Source: Ctenosaura bakeri (lineage: Eukaryota > Chordata > Lepidosauria > Squamata > Iguanidae). Taken from it: a stretch of 64,000 bases of DNA. Below, piece by piece: positions 11,868 to 23,597 of this stretch. The position numbers and the translations under genes are program-made. The notes under the pieces were generated by a model. That model was given only the letters and a program-made list of their open reading frames with translations, did not search any database and was not told where the DNA came from. Location of the stretch: contig CAOLHI010001137.1 of the NCBI GenBank assembly GCA_948474755.1, positions 124,001 through 188,000 of the forward strand. The letters run 5' to 3'. Positions within the stretch are counted from its first letter, which is position 1, and every line of letters begins with the position of its first letter.

Positions 11868-12330
11868 ACATAAGAAGAGCAAAGTTGGATCAAACCGAGG
11901 GCCTAACTAAACCAACATTCTGTTCGCATTGTGGCCAACCAGATGCCTGTGAGAAGCCCACCAGCAGAACATGAGTGCAACTTCTCCCTTCTTCTTGTGT
12001 TACCCAGCAACTAAAAAAGAGAGGCATCCTGCCCTTTATATAGAAGGAAATATATATTCAGCTGATAAGTCCATCTTCCATGAATTTATCCAGTCTTCTT
12101 TTAAAACCATCCAAGTGGGCAGTCATCACTACATCATGCAGCAGGGGATTCCACAGTCTAACTTTGCACTCTGTGAAAAAATATATCCCTTACATAGCTT
12201 TCAATAAATCTCCCACCATTCAGCTTCAATGGATAACATATCTTCCTTTCACTCCTTTCATCGAATCTCCCACCACTCAGCATCAATGGACGATCTCCCG
12301 GGGTTGTAGCTTTACGAGAAAGCGATGAAA
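11868..12330 (-). mobile_element. CR1/L3-type LINE fragment
   Basis: The minus strand encodes remnants of a CR1-superfamily ORF2 end (VKLW-like, DGFKRGLDKFMED-like). The motif AATCTCCCACCAYTCAGC occurs twice (12208 and 12264), a small tandem duplication. Confidence 0.65.
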
Positions 12331-12349
12331 ACCTATCCCTATCTACTCA

Positions 12350-12790
12350 TACCCTCCAACATTTCACAGATGAAAACTGGGATGCACATAGGCAAGCAAC
12401 ATCAAGATGGTCAAGATGGCGAAAAATATTAATGATAAAGAACACAAGCTAGGAAAGGCTACAGTAGTTTGCTTATGCCTGAGTCTACTGGGGAGGGCAA
12501 GATTCTGCCCTTTCCACTCCTCTCCCCCTTTTGAGTTAACTCACACTCAAAAGGGGGAGAGGAGTGGAAAGGGCAGAATCTTGCCCTCCCCAGTAGACTC
12601 AGGCATAAGCTAAGTTACTTTTGGACTCAGAGCTTGGTTTGCAGAATCTGAAGTAAACTGAGGACGAATTGAGAAAGAGGGAGGAGAAGAGAGAAACCGA
12701 GACATTTTAAAGGCAGCAGAAGAAGTGGGATAAAAGTGGGTTAATCTGGATTGTCCCTGCCAAACTGGGACAGCTGGAGGCTATGCCTAC
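12350..12790 (+). mobile_element. hAT-like element with inserted hairpin
   Basis: Ends CATACCCTCCAACATTTCAC and CAGCTGGAGGCTATG are inverted. A second copy is at 57395-57775. This copy alone carries a 140-bp perfect hairpin (12471-12610). Confidence 0.65.
12471..12610. repeat. Perfect 66-bp inverted repeat with 8-base loop
   Basis: Arms 12471-12536 and 12545-12610 are exact reverse complements, with loop TAACTCAC. No mismatch in 66 bases. Confidence 0.98.
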
Positions 12791-12832
12791 TTTCTCCATA
12801 TCATGCATAATTTTATACCCATCATATATCTC

Positions 12833-13420
12833 TGAGACCCATCATGGTATAGTGTTTTAGAGACCACGGTTCAAATCCCTGCTCAGTCATAGGCCCTTTC
12901 TGCACCTTACCTTTTTCTGGTGCTGGGGTGCGGGGATTGCCGAGCAGCCTCCAGCGAGAGGCTCTCGCGTCTCGGCTGCTTCAGCTCTGCATGAGCTGCC
13001 TGCTCGCGCAAGAGCCCCGCCTCTTCCTTTCACAGTGCAGCCTGGGATTTTCCCAGGCTGTGCTGGGGCAGGAAGCACGACCAGTGCAGCTCCGGAGGCT
13101 CCGCATGCCAGGTAAGTGTGTGCGGGGCCTGGGAGCAATGCGCAATCGCGCAACATTTTCAGCTTCCAGTCAAAAAGGAAAAAGTGCGCAATCAGCACCT
13201 GCCAGCCCTTGGAGCATTGCGCGATTGTGAGTGCATCGTGCAGATCACATCGCAAATGCCATGCAGAAAGGGCCATAGAAACACACTTGGTGATCATGGA
13301 TGGGCAAGTCACATTCTCTTAGTCTCAGAGGGAAGCAAAGGCAAACCCCGTCTAAACAAATTCTGCCAGGAAAACCTCAAAATAGGTTTGAGGTCACTTG
13401 AAGGCACACAACAACAACCT
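12833..13420 (+). mobile_element. Squam1-like SINE, split by a MITE
   Basis: The tRNA-like head (CATGGTATAGTGTTTTAGAG, GGTTCAAATCCC) is left of the insert. The rest (GGGCAAGTCACATTCTCTTA, GACTCCCTT-free tail, GGCACACAACAACAAC) is right of it. Confidence 0.75.
12892..13274. mobile_element. GC-rich MITE (type E) inside a SINE
   Basis: Terminal inverted repeats GGCCCTTTCTGCA and TGCAGAAAGGGCC, with ATA on both sides (12889-12891, 13275-13277). The SINE reads through when the insert is removed. 383 bp, about 60% GC. Confidence 0.85.
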
Positions 13421-13803
13421 CCTGTATTTTATTTCTAAGCTAAAGTGCTCCAAACCCTGTAACCTGTCCTCATAGGAGAATTGCTACAGTCCCTGTATCA
13501 CTTTGGTTATCCCTTTCTGCAAGTCTCTGAATTCTCTACAAATAAGTATTATTTTTTTCAGACACAGTATCTGAAATTGTCCCATGCATTCCAGATGAGG
13601 TTGCAACATGTACTTCTATAAGGGGAGTATGCTATGGGTACTTTTATTTTCCAATCCTTCTCTATCTGAGTCCAACATGGAATTTCCCTTTTCTATAGCA
13701 AGTGCACACTGAGTAGATGCCTTGGAGCAAGATGACTGTCAATGGCACAGTTATGGACCAAAATCTCAATTTTGTCTGTCCACTGGACTAGACACATGGA
13801 CTT

Positions 13804-13819
13804 TATATATATATATATA
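13804..13819. repeat. TA microsatellite
   Basis: Eight TA units. Confidence 0.9.
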
Positions 13820-14002
13820 GCCAAAGTTATCTACAACTGAAGCTATAATTCTACCTTACAAGTGTCTACCTGGCAACCAATACACTTCATATAGATATTA
13901 AAAAAGAAGGGTCCTTTTCCTCATTGCAGGATAGTCATGGGCAAAGCATTCCTACCCAATCCTGTATATCTTTTGTTTAGTTCTGGAAACAAGAATCCTG
14001 GA

Positions 14003-14480
14003 GCCTTGTCACACTACACAGTAAAGAACTATGATTCTGCTTTAACTGTCATGGTTCCATTCTATGAAATCATGTGATTTGTAGTTTGCTGTTGCTGTTG
14101 TGTGCCTTCAAGTCATTTCCAACTTATGGTGACCCTCAGGCAAACCTGTCATGGAATTTTCTGGGGCTGAGTGTGTGTGATCCACCCACAGTCACCTAGT
14201 GGGTTTCCATGGTCAAGCGGAGAATTGAACTCTGGTTTCCAGGGTTGTAGTCCAGTGCTCAAACCACTACACAACATTGGATCTCTGATCTGCAGTTTAG
14301 GGAGACCTATGTGGAATTCTTACCAGAGAGATCTAGTGCTAGATCTGTGCTGGTCAATGACTGTAATAAAGATATTCATTCATTCTGGTACCTCACCAAA
14401 CTACAAACTCCATGGTCCATAGGATCTTGCCATGGCAGTTAAAGTAGAATCACAGTGCTATAAGTGTGTAGTATGAAAGA
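14003..14480. mobile_element. Palindromic MITE, type C, split by a SINE
   Basis: Outer ends CACACTACACAGTAAAG and GTGTGTAGTATGAAAG with inner parts GATTTGTAGTTTG and CAAACTACAAACTCC are inverted arms. An SINE (14088-14283) sits in the middle. Confidence 0.6.
14088..14283 (-). mobile_element. Squam1-like SINE
   Basis: Minus-strand copy from the GTTGTTGTGTGCCTTCAAG tail to the CAAACCACTACACAACATTG head. B-box-like GAATTGAACTCTGG on this strand. Confidence 0.8.
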
Positions 14481-14789
14481 ACCATGGGTGTCCCCTGGAC
14501 TCTCCTGGCTATGTTCACCAGATAGGCAACACGTTTCACACCCATTTGGTACTGACTTTGTGATTTCAGTAGTCTTAAGCAACCCAGAGCAGTCTAAATA
14601 AAAACAACATAAATGTTGTGTTACTACTAGGGGACAGCACATATAAGACCTTCTCCTACCTCTAACATGGCAAATATGAAGACCTGATTGGCAGCAATAT
14701 TGGTTTCATTCTGCCAAGTGAAAACATGGCTTTTTATTAAATCCTCTGGAACCCAACTAATCTGCATGAAAATCTGGACACATGCATTG

Positions 14790-14965
14790 CTTTAAACTAT
14801 TCCAACTTGTTTTCATTTGTTAAATTGTCTTCTTTGATTTTGCCGTATTCAAATTAGTTTACATTTTTAATTGTTTTAAATGGTTTAAATTGATCTTATC
14901 TGTACAGTGACCTGAGATCCTATAATACAGGAAGGGATAGAAATATTTATCATTAATAAATGAAT
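14790..14965 (+). mobile_element. L2-type LINE 3' end
   Basis: Ends with AGGAAGGGATAGAAATATTT and an ATAAATGAATAA tail, the plus-strand L2 3' terminus. Confidence 0.55.
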
Positions 14966-16556
14966 AAGCAAGCTGTTTCCAGAGACACACTTTTGCAAAT
15001 TCAGGGAGGATTTTGCAGTGATTAATGTAAGACACTGAAAGCATCTTAACGCTTTCACCATGATTTCTGCAGTTTAAAGGAAACTATCAACAAAAACAAA
15101 TGCGGAACTCTCTTTGTGTGCTCCACATGTCAAAATACAGTGTGGAAACACAGTTTTTATACCACTGTTCCTACCCCCTCTACGTTCCTAGAGCAACCTT
15201 CCCCAAATCTGTGCCCTCTACATGTTCTAGACTGTGAGCCTTATCATACCATATCTTAAGACCACATTGTTCTGTTGGAATCCTGTTATAGCTATTCCCA
15301 TGATGGTATCAGCTTAATGAACACTCTCTATCACACCCCTTCAACATCTGTGGATGAGCAGCATCATTCGCACTGTTCTTCCCTTCACATTACAACAACA
15401 TTGCTGAGTCCTTTTCCCCACCCCACACCCCATGATTGGTCTGGAGATTACTGTGAGGAGATCTTCTTGGGAGCAGATGAGAGAGGGACAACCTGGGAAT
15501 GCCCACACCATGGCTACTACTGGACCAGCTTACGGAAGCAAGTGCTATGAGGAAACCACACTCCCACAGTTAACTGGATTGTCGCAGGAAAGGGGGTCAT
15601 TAATTGATTATTTATAGAACAAAAAAGACCACATTTCAAATGGATTGCAATGCAATAGCTGCTGGTGAGCAATGACATTACACAATACGACTGATCCCAA
15701 ACCAGGAATAATGCATTGCTTTAAGATCAATTTATGACACTTTGCTGTGATAAGGCCCTGCCTCTCCCATCAACCCTACAAGGTCAACAATAACTACCCT
15801 ACAGAACAAGGCAAATACAGTTTCCTCAATCCAGTTGTTTCAGTACTGAAGCCGATGTGGTATTCCCAGATCATGTATATTAGTGAGCCTATAAAAGACA
15901 AAATGGGAGAAAGTAATGGAATTCTGAAATGAAATTTATAGCTTTGAGTTTTTGCTATAATTTCTGGATTTTTTTAAAATTTCCATGTGTACTTTCATCC
16001 ACAGCTTAAGCCCTCAGTCCAGCAATTCAGCTCTCAGCCTAAGCAGCCCCAGAGCCAAGCTATGTTATGAAGCCAAGTGAGCACTCACCTCATTCTAATA
16101 ATGTTACGGTTGGCAGAAGCCTTCAGAAAGGAAGAAAGATAGAAAGGGACTTCCAATTTCCATTAAAAACAGGGAGGGGGCATTTATTTCTTTGCAGAAA
16201 TAACTTTTCTGGGAGTCATGCTGTTTTATTGGTTTCAGAGCTGCATTTATATTAAACCAAAGGGCTATAGGTTTTTGAAGACATAGTCAAGAGATACAAA
16301 AGGCAGAAACACGATAGGGAAAATCAGCCCTTCCCCCAAGACACACACAAAAGGTTAAAAATAGTGACTTTCCCTCTGATTTCCTTTTATCAGTCTTCCT
16401 CCCCAATCCCAGACCTTATTCTCAATAATTCATATAATGTCTGATGCAGGACCACGCACTAGTTAATTCTCGTTTTCTGTCTTCATAGGGGGGTGAAAAT
16501 CAAAGTTGCAGGAGATATTCCCCGAATTTAAATCATCACCTCCAAGTTAAGACATG

Positions 16557-16584
16557 TCTCTCTCTCTCTCTCTCTCTGTGTGTG
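16557..16584. repeat. TC/TG microsatellite
   Basis: Ten TC units followed by four TG units. Confidence 0.95.
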
Positions 16585-16659
16585 TACCTTCAAGTTGCCT
16601 GTTCACTTAGAACTATAGAATTGCAGAGAAGGAAGGTGCATGCAAGACTTCCCACCCTT

Positions 16660-16975
16660 CCTGGAAGGAAGGCAGCATACCCAGGCAAAAGGCAAGGAAA
16701 CTGGGGTGAAGGCACACGTGCATCTTCTCCATGAGCAGGGCTCCCCATCCCATTCCCTTGCCTTTTGCCCAGGCACATGGAAGGAAGGCAGCACACTCAA
16801 GCAAAAGGCAGGGGAATGGGAGAGGGGAGCCCTGGAAGGTAATGGGAGGGGGGGTGCTCACTTGGGTAGGTGGGGGAAGTTATTCACTTTCCTTTTTTTT
16901 TTTCTTTTTTTTTTTTTACTTTCATGTGGGTTCTGGACCCTGGATCCTCACAAAAATCAAGGAGCCCCTAGAAGT
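16660..16975 (+). mobile_element. Pogo-like element fragment
   Basis: Shares its right part (GGGGGAAGTTATT, T-rich run, TGGGTTCTGGACCCTGGATC) with 21500-21600. GGAAGGCAGCAC-type words recur inside. Ends not clear. Confidence 0.4.
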
Positions 16976-17639
16976 TCCATTACATATATGGTTATACTTT
17001 TCTGCCATTGTGCAGTAGACATATTCAATTCATCATTGCCTTCACAGAGTTCCACAAGTCTAACTATTTAACACGGGCCTAAATCCTACTGTTAACCCCA
17101 ACCAGAGCAGAGCCATTGAATCCACTGCATTGACCCACATGTTGACTCACCATTCAACAACTGATTGAATGGGTCTACTCTAGTTGCAAGGAACTGCCAG
17201 GATTCCAGCCATGCAGTTGCTCATATTGGACGGTGCATAAATGGTTTAATAAATGCTCCACTCGATTCAGTGGTACTGTAGAAAATACCACTGGGCATTC
17301 TCCACTGTACAATGAGGCAATAAGCCAACAAACTGGAAGAGAAACTGGCCAATATGCAAGCAGTTTCACAACACTGGTATTCAACAAAACAGTTGTGTAG
17401 TGTAATCACCACATAAATCAAATGAGTGTGGAATTATTCTACAAAAGCATTATGTAAAATCTTGGCCTCTGTTTACAGGCATCCGTGATGTCCCTGCATC
17501 AAGTCATACCACTATGAAAAGTCACAGCAGTTGCCATAAGCAAGCTGATAAAAAAAAATAGCAACATGGGTAAGTGAAACCAAAACAAGTAAAAAGAGTG
17601 GGGTAGGAAATGGCCACAGGACCCAAGCAACACAACAAT

Positions 17640-18312
17640 GGCCCTTTTCGCACAGGCCTTTGCTCGCGTGACAGCCCTGTGAGCCTCGCGGGAGTGGGAG
17701 CGTCGCTCCGCACGACGCACTCCCACTTCCGCTGGGCTCATGGGGCTGAAGCGGCGCGAGCGCGGGTTTTTTGATTTTCGCGTCCAAGCGAAAATCACCC
17801 CATGCTCGCGCAATGCTCCCAGCGCCCACCCGCACTTACCTTTCGTGTGGAGCCTCCGGGAGCTGGCCAGGTCGCGCTTCCTTCCCTCCGCCCCTGCGGA
17901 AGGAAGGAGCGGGGTGGGGAGCTAGCGCGACGGACGCGACGCCCGCTTCGCGCACGCGCGGGGGAGACACAACGCCGCCCGCTTCACGAGCACCGGGGGG
18001 AATCGGGCGCGACGCCGCCCACTTTGCGCACGCGGGGGGGGATCCGGCGCGAGGCCTCCCGCTTCGCGCGCGCGGGGGTGGAATCTGGCGCGAGGTCTCC
18101 CGCTTCGCGTGCGCGGGGGGGAATCCGGCGTGAGGTCTCCCGCTTCGCAGGGGGGGAGGGCGGCTTGCGCGGCAAGCGTCCTTCGGTGCTGCTTCCCCGC
18201 TCGTTCCTTCGCCTGCGGAAGGAAGGAGGGGAAGCGGCAGCCTCCAGGAGGAGCCTTCTTGTGCTTGCCGGCCTCCCCCGCTTGCGCTAGAAGCCTCAGT
18301 GTGAAAAGGGCC
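17640..18312. mobile_element. CpG-rich MITE (type E, long form)
   Basis: Terminal repeats GGCCCTTTTCGCAC and GTGTGAAAAGGGCC, flanked by AAT and TAT. The interior is extremely CpG-rich, with a minisatellite at 17936-18152. Related by ends to 12892 and 20074. Confidence 0.85.
17936..18152. repeat. CpG-rich minisatellite, about 40-bp unit
   Basis: Five to six units built on CTCCCGCTTCGCGTGCGCGG and GGAATCCGGCGCGAGG, diverged from left to right. Confidence 0.9.
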
Positions 18313-19454
18313 TATGTCTGCAATGGATACCCAAAGCCACCCAGATCAGCATAGCTTAGTGCAAAGCACCCAAACAACTTCAGTTCTACCCTTATTTGCA
18401 TGCCACCTCTCCTATGCTGAAGACAGCTCATTAACAGTATCAATAAAAGCCAAAATGCATATGACATTTATTGTGTAATAAGAGCACAGGGAAACCCGAA
18501 TAATCTGTGGCTCACAAATGCTGGGAAAGAAATTCAGCTTTCTCCTCTTCCACTGTCCTCACGGAGACTGAGTAATCCTCTCCAGCCTCACTCATATTTT
18601 CACCCTGCACTACTTTCTCAGGCTGGGGAGTGGCCCTAGCTCACCCTCTGATTTAAGAATTCAGTTCCCTGCCTTGTCAGGAGGAGATTCTGTTACCTTT
18701 CCCCTTGAGGGTCCACCTTCAGAGATGATCTGCTCTTCAAGGCCCTGGGTACTCTGGATCAGAAGCTGGCAAGGTGCAGACCTGATGCCACACATGGCTC
18801 CTGGATGTTTTGGCAACATCCCATCCTTTCTAAGTCAGAATATCTTTTCCTTTAGCAAAAGAAAACATAGTCTGTCTCTCCTAGAAGCTTCCAGGGAGCA
18901 ATTCACCTTTTAAATAGGTTGCAGGGTAATGAATCTCCAAGCCATTCTCCCCACCTATCCCAACACCCCTGCAAGTCCAGGGGCCAGGTTTCTGCCCCTA
19001 GAGTTGCCCAACCCTGCTCTGGATCCTCCCCCAAAAGGGATTCATTGAGCAAGGGCATGACAGAGAGAAATGTCCACTGACACCAGTGTATGCTACCAAG
19101 CTTTCCTTGAAATGCAAACAGCTATGAGAAATAAATTACATAAGATGCTCCTGAGTGTAGAAGGAATCCAGCCACAGAAGCTATATAGTGCATCTTTGAT
19201 GTTTCACTGCAATGGCCTTGCTGTCTTCCAAACAATCTATAGCCTATGTCTGGTCACTCTACCATTTATCTGCATGGCATGCAGTCAAATCAATGACTTA
19301 TTGCTGATAGCAAAATGCAGCAGAATTAATCATCTGACAGAAGCAGCTTTCTCTTTTTCCTTTGCATGGGGTCACCACTCTGGCTTTGCCTCCTCCTAAT
19401 CAGGAGGCATAAAACAAGGCTGCAACTTGGGTCTGGATTCTTGCATCCATTCTG

Positions 19455-19890
19455 AGTGTTACACTATAAGAAGGACGTTGACAAACTGAAGGATATTCAG
19501 AGAAAGGCAACCAGGATAGCGATGAGTCTGAAATCCAAGTGCTATGATGAATGTTTGGAAGGAAAAAGCATGTTTACCCTGGAGAAGGGAAGATTAATGG
19601 GAAACATAATAGCTGTATTCAAATATTTGCAGGGCTGTCACACAGAAGATGGAACAGACTTGTTTGCTATTGCTCCAGAGGGCAGAAATAGACCTAGGGT
19701 GGAAACGGCAAAGGAAGAAGGTTTTGGTTAAATATTAAAAAGTAAAAGTTCTTCTGTAGATGAACACTTTGCCTCCAGGAGTTGTGGGCTCTCCTTCACC
19801 TGAGGGTTTTGTTTTATTTTAGCAGATGTTGGATGGCCGCCTGTTGAGAATTCTGTATTGCAGATCCTGTACTGAGCAGGGGGCTTGAAT
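19455..19890 (+). mobile_element. CR1 LINE ORF2 3' fragment
   Basis: Encodes decayed CR1 RT C-terminus: KDVDKLKDIQRKATRI, FTLEKGRLMGN and IAVFKYLQGCHTEDG. Followed by GGATGGCCGCCTGTTG. Confidence 0.8.
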
Positions 19891-20073
19891 GAAAGACCTC
19901 CAAATTTAGTTATTTAAGGTATCCTCTCAGTCCACAGGCCTCCCAAGGTGATGTTGTTGCTATAGTATGCCTTCAAGTCATTTCTAACTTATGGCAACCC
20001 CATCATGGAGTTTTCTTGGCAAGATTTGCTCAAAGGGGTTTGTTTTTTCTTTCCTCTGAGGTTGAGAGACTAT

Positions 20074-20492
20074 GGCCCTTTTCGCATGGCATTTTCCATG
20101 TGAAAGGGCCCCTCGAGCATCACACAAATGTGAGGAGTGGTCCACACAACGCACTCACATTCGTGCAATGCTCCAGGGCCTGGCAGGCACCACTCGCGCA
20201 CTTTTTCATTTTCGGCTTTAAGCCAAAAATGGTGCATGGTCGCGCATTGCTCCCAGGCCCCGCGCGCCGTAAGCTTGCGTGTGGAGCCTTGGGAGCTGGG
20301 CCGGTTGCACTTCCTGTCTCAGTGCAGCCTGAGAAGGTTCCAGGCTGCACTGCTAAAGGAAGAGGAGGGGTCCACATGAGCAGGAAGCTTGTGCGGAGCT
20401 GAAGAAACCTTGATGCGAGGGCCTCTCATAAGAGGCTGTTCGCGCAAGCACCGCACCCCAGTGCCGAGAAAGGGTAGGATGCAGAAAGGGTG
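20074..20492. mobile_element. GC-rich MITE (type E) inside a SINE
   Basis: Left end GGCCCTTTTCGCATGG, right end GATGCAGAAAGGGTG, TAT on both sides (20071-20073, 20493-20495). 419 bp. Confidence 0.85.
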
Positions 20493-20569
20493 TATGACTT
20501 GCCCAAGGTCACCCATTGGGCTTCCATGGCTGGGTGGGGATTTGAACTCCAGTCTCTGAAGTTACTCTA

Positions 20570-20995
20570 CAGTCCCCCCATCGCAGTTTCATTTTCCATG
20601 GTTTCCATTGCCCACAGTCAAACTCTTCCCTCACAGACTCACTTCTCTCCCTCCCACTCTTTGCCCCAATCTGTCCCCTGGCATCCTGGGGATGGCATGT
20701 ACACAGCCTGCTCTGAGTCCTACCACCTGCACCTTGACTGCCTACCCTCCGCTTTAACTGCCCCTCTGCCAACACCATCACAGGAAACAGCTCTGGCATC
20801 AGTAGAAGTTGCCTTCTAGATTTACAAGGACCATAGAGAAGCTTCATACTATCCAGTACTATGTACCCTCTCTATGGTCCCTGTGAAGCTAGAGAGATAC
20901 TTCTGGTGATGGTATAGGATTCAGTACCATCTGCAGTTTCCAGCATCCACAGCTGATCCTGGAATGTATCTCCCATGGATCCAGGGGAACCACTG
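20570..20995. mobile_element. Tigger-like (pogo) element inside the same SINE
   Basis: CAGTCCCCCCATCGC start and GGGGAACCACTG end, TA on both sides (20568-20569, 20996-20997). Same family as 31919. Confidence 0.85.
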
Positions 20996-21081
20996 TAAAC
21001 CAGTGCTCACACCACTATACCATGCTGGCTCCCTGCTCCAAAATAATGTATAACACAGGAAAACATTTAAAACATTAAATA

Positions 21082-21610
21082 CAGTCCTCCCTCCACATTC
21101 ACAGGTTTGACCTTCACAAATTTGATTATTTGCAAGGCACATGTTTGCCTCCCCCCACAATTTTCCTCCTCCCACTTCTTGCATTCCTCCCCTCCTCCCC
21201 AGGCTTGCAAGGCTTATGTTTAAAATGAACATTTTTTCCCTCTTGGGTGAGCAAAGCCATCTACCACTGTGGTTGCACTTTCTACTGTGTCTTGGCTGCT
21301 TACTGGTTAGGTGCTCTCTTTGCTCATAGCTCTCCCTTTTCAAGATGGCCACCAGAAGTAATTAAAACTCCAAAACTCCCCTCTTCTCTGTCTAAGGGGA
21401 AAGTACTGGTAAGCTTTTAGGTTGTTTTTTTTCCCCTCCCCTCCCCTCCCCTCCCTTAAATTGCAGGGATAAGAAGCAAAGGAATAGAATGGGGGGAAGC
21501 TCCAAAAGGGAATGGAAGAGGAATCGTGAGGTGGGGGGAGTTATTTATGGTTTTTCCACTTTTGCAAGGATTTTGTACCCCAAACCCTTGGCAATGTGAA
21601 GGGGCTACTG
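21082..21610 (+). mobile_element. Pogo-like non-autonomous element
   Basis: CAGTCCTCCCTCCACATTCA start after TA; right end AATGTGAAGGGGCTACTG. Related to 32573, 47077 and 48363. Long T-rich and pyrimidine runs inside. Confidence 0.75.
21433..21456. repeat. TCCCC repeat
   Basis: Four to five CCCCT units inside the pogo-like element. Confidence 0.9.
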
Positions 21611-22041
21611 CATATAGACAAACACTTTTTTAAAAAAAACTAAAAACACCCCTTAAAACCAGGCAGTTGAACTCCAAAGAAACTTCAAGGGCCAAAGGCC
21701 ATGAGGAACAACACTATTTTAGCTGCCCCACTGGAATCTCAGAAGAGTGGAGCCAGTCAGAGAGTTTCCATACAGAACATTCTATCACATATACACAACA
21801 AGCTAGCCTCATGGTCTTTTGGGATATCCAGCAGGGCCTCCAACAAGGACTGTGGGCCACAATCTCTCGGAGACTGAATCATACATACTTGAAAAGAAAA
21901 CCTTTCAGCTATACGAGTAGATACCCAGGGCATCCTCTCCTGAAAGGGACACATTGCAGTGAATCATTCTATCAATGCCCTGATCTTTTGCCAAGAAATA
22001 CAATCTATTATCACACCGTTAGAAAGTCACAAAGCACTTGA

Positions 22042-22057
22042 CAGCAGCAGCAGCAGC
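22042..22057. repeat. CAG triplet repeat
   Basis: Five CAG units, non-coding. Confidence 0.9.
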
Positions 22058-22294
22058 GCTACATTAGTCACTTCTGTCACTTGTGTTATCTTAAGAGACT
22101 TTACCTAAAAAATGCCAAGAAACAGCAGCTTTATTTAGTGCCGGCCTGAAATTGCTCACTCAGTTTCACAGCCCTTCCACGGGCCACAAAAACAGAAGCG
22201 AGGAATTCTCCTGACTTGGACCAATATGGAGGCATGGCAGGCAAAGGTCACCAGCATCCTTTCTATTACTTTGCTGGCAACCACCATTTTTTTT

Positions 22295-22965
22295 TACCGA
22301 ATCAGAGTTGAAAGGGATTCCCATCAAAGAAGGAATTCACTGCCAAAGCATCCCTGATAAGTAGCCATCCAACCTCTGTACAAAAACTGCCAAAAAAAAG
22401 GGGGGAGAGAGAATAATCCAACCCTTTTTGAGACACTCCACTCCAACATTAACCAGCTCTTGCTGTCAAGACATTCTTCCTAATGTTTAGTCAGAATTGG
22501 CTTTAAAAACAAAAGAAAAAAAATTCATCAGTTGAGGTACAACCATCTGTAGGAACAGAAAACAAACTCATTCCAGCTTCCTCTGACAGGTGTGGTGAAG
22601 TCTCCTTCTTAAGAGGTTTTTAAACAGAGGCTGAATAGCCATCTGTTGGGAATATTTTAATGGTGTATTCCTGCATGGCAAGGGGCTGGACTCAGTGGCC
22701 TTTGTGGTCTATTCCAACTTTATGATTCTGTGATTCTATGCCAGACTTCAAAGATTTAAAAACAGCCATCATATTATTTCTCAGTCTTCTCTGCTCCAGG
22801 GTAAACATGCCCAACTTCTTCTATTATCCTTTGGTTTCCAGACCCTTTACTATCTTTGTTGCCCTCCTCTAGACAAATTCCAGCTCGTCAGTATTCTTCT
22901 TAAACTGTGGTGCCCAGAACTAGACACAATATTCCAGGTGAAGTTTCACCAAAACAAAACAGAAA
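22295..22965 (-). mobile_element. CR1 LINE fragment split by another CR1
   Basis: Minus-strand CR1: AATCAGAGTTGAAAGGGATT start, CATCCAACCTCTGTACAAAA, then after the insert CTCTGCTCCAGGGTAAACAT, TTGCCCTCCTCTAGACAAAT and GGTGCCCAGAACTAGACACA. Confidence 0.75.
22590..22740 (+). mobile_element. CR1 3' end inserted in older CR1
   Basis: GAGGTTTTTAAACAGAGGCT, then TTCCTGCATGGCAAGGGGCT and the GATTCTGTGATTCTATG 3' tip, in plus orientation. Confidence 0.8.
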
Positions 22966-23299
22966 GGTACTATTACGTCTCTTTTTTCTTGAAACAGCAC
23001 TATAGCATGATGGTTATATTTGTTGTAGCAGTGCTACCACTTTTCCAGTGGTAGTATTCTCTGGTCTGATTGACGTACCAGTCATCTTGGAAAGTAAGAT
23101 TTCCTCTGAATTGAGCAACCAGGGAAGCTTTTGCAAATGAAAGAAATCTTATTCCTTCAGGAACTGATGTCTCACAAATTGATTACATTGGTAGGTTTGG
23201 ACTCAAGAACTAGTAAAAATGTGTTATTTGCTTATATGATAACATGCTTGATACTTAAGATCTTCATCAGAAATTCTGTTCCAGCTGCCCTACGTTGGG

Positions 23300-23560
23300 A
23301 CTAGAACCATGGCAAGAAGCTATGGAGGGTTTTTGGTGGTGGCACCACAATTCAGAAATGCTTTCTCCAAAGACACTGGGCTGGCAACTAAGATGCCAAC
23401 AAAGACAATTTTACTCTCCTACTTTCAGCTGGTGAGGTTTAACTTTTACTGCTTTTATCTTTATGATTTGTATTGTTTTTATATTTTAATTTTCACTGCT
23501 AACATTGGCCAGAATTTTCTCTCACAGTCTATGTTGAATAACTTTATGCATATTTAGATA
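23300..23560 (+). mobile_element. L2-type LINE 3' end
   Basis: Decayed FLVVAPQFRNAF (RT C-terminus) followed by the T-rich CTTTTATCTTTATGATTTGT 3' region. Confidence 0.55.
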
Positions 23561-23597
23561 GATAGCACAGACACTAAGGAACCCTTTTAGTGAATTG

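Larger units (their letters stand above)
19958..21033 (-). mobile_element. Squam1-like SINE with two insertions
   Basis: The SINE runs 19958-20073, 20496-20569 and 20998-21033. The gaps are a MITE (20074-20492) and a Tigger-like element (20570-20995). Removing both restores GAGAGACTATGACTTGCCC and the CAGTGCTC/ACACCACTATACC head. Confidence 0.8.

Noticed and set aside
17802..18290. 162-residue open frame, the second longest in the window
   Set aside because: It lies in the CpG-rich minisatellite, where stop codons are rare by composition; the frame is repetitive and open on several frames at once.
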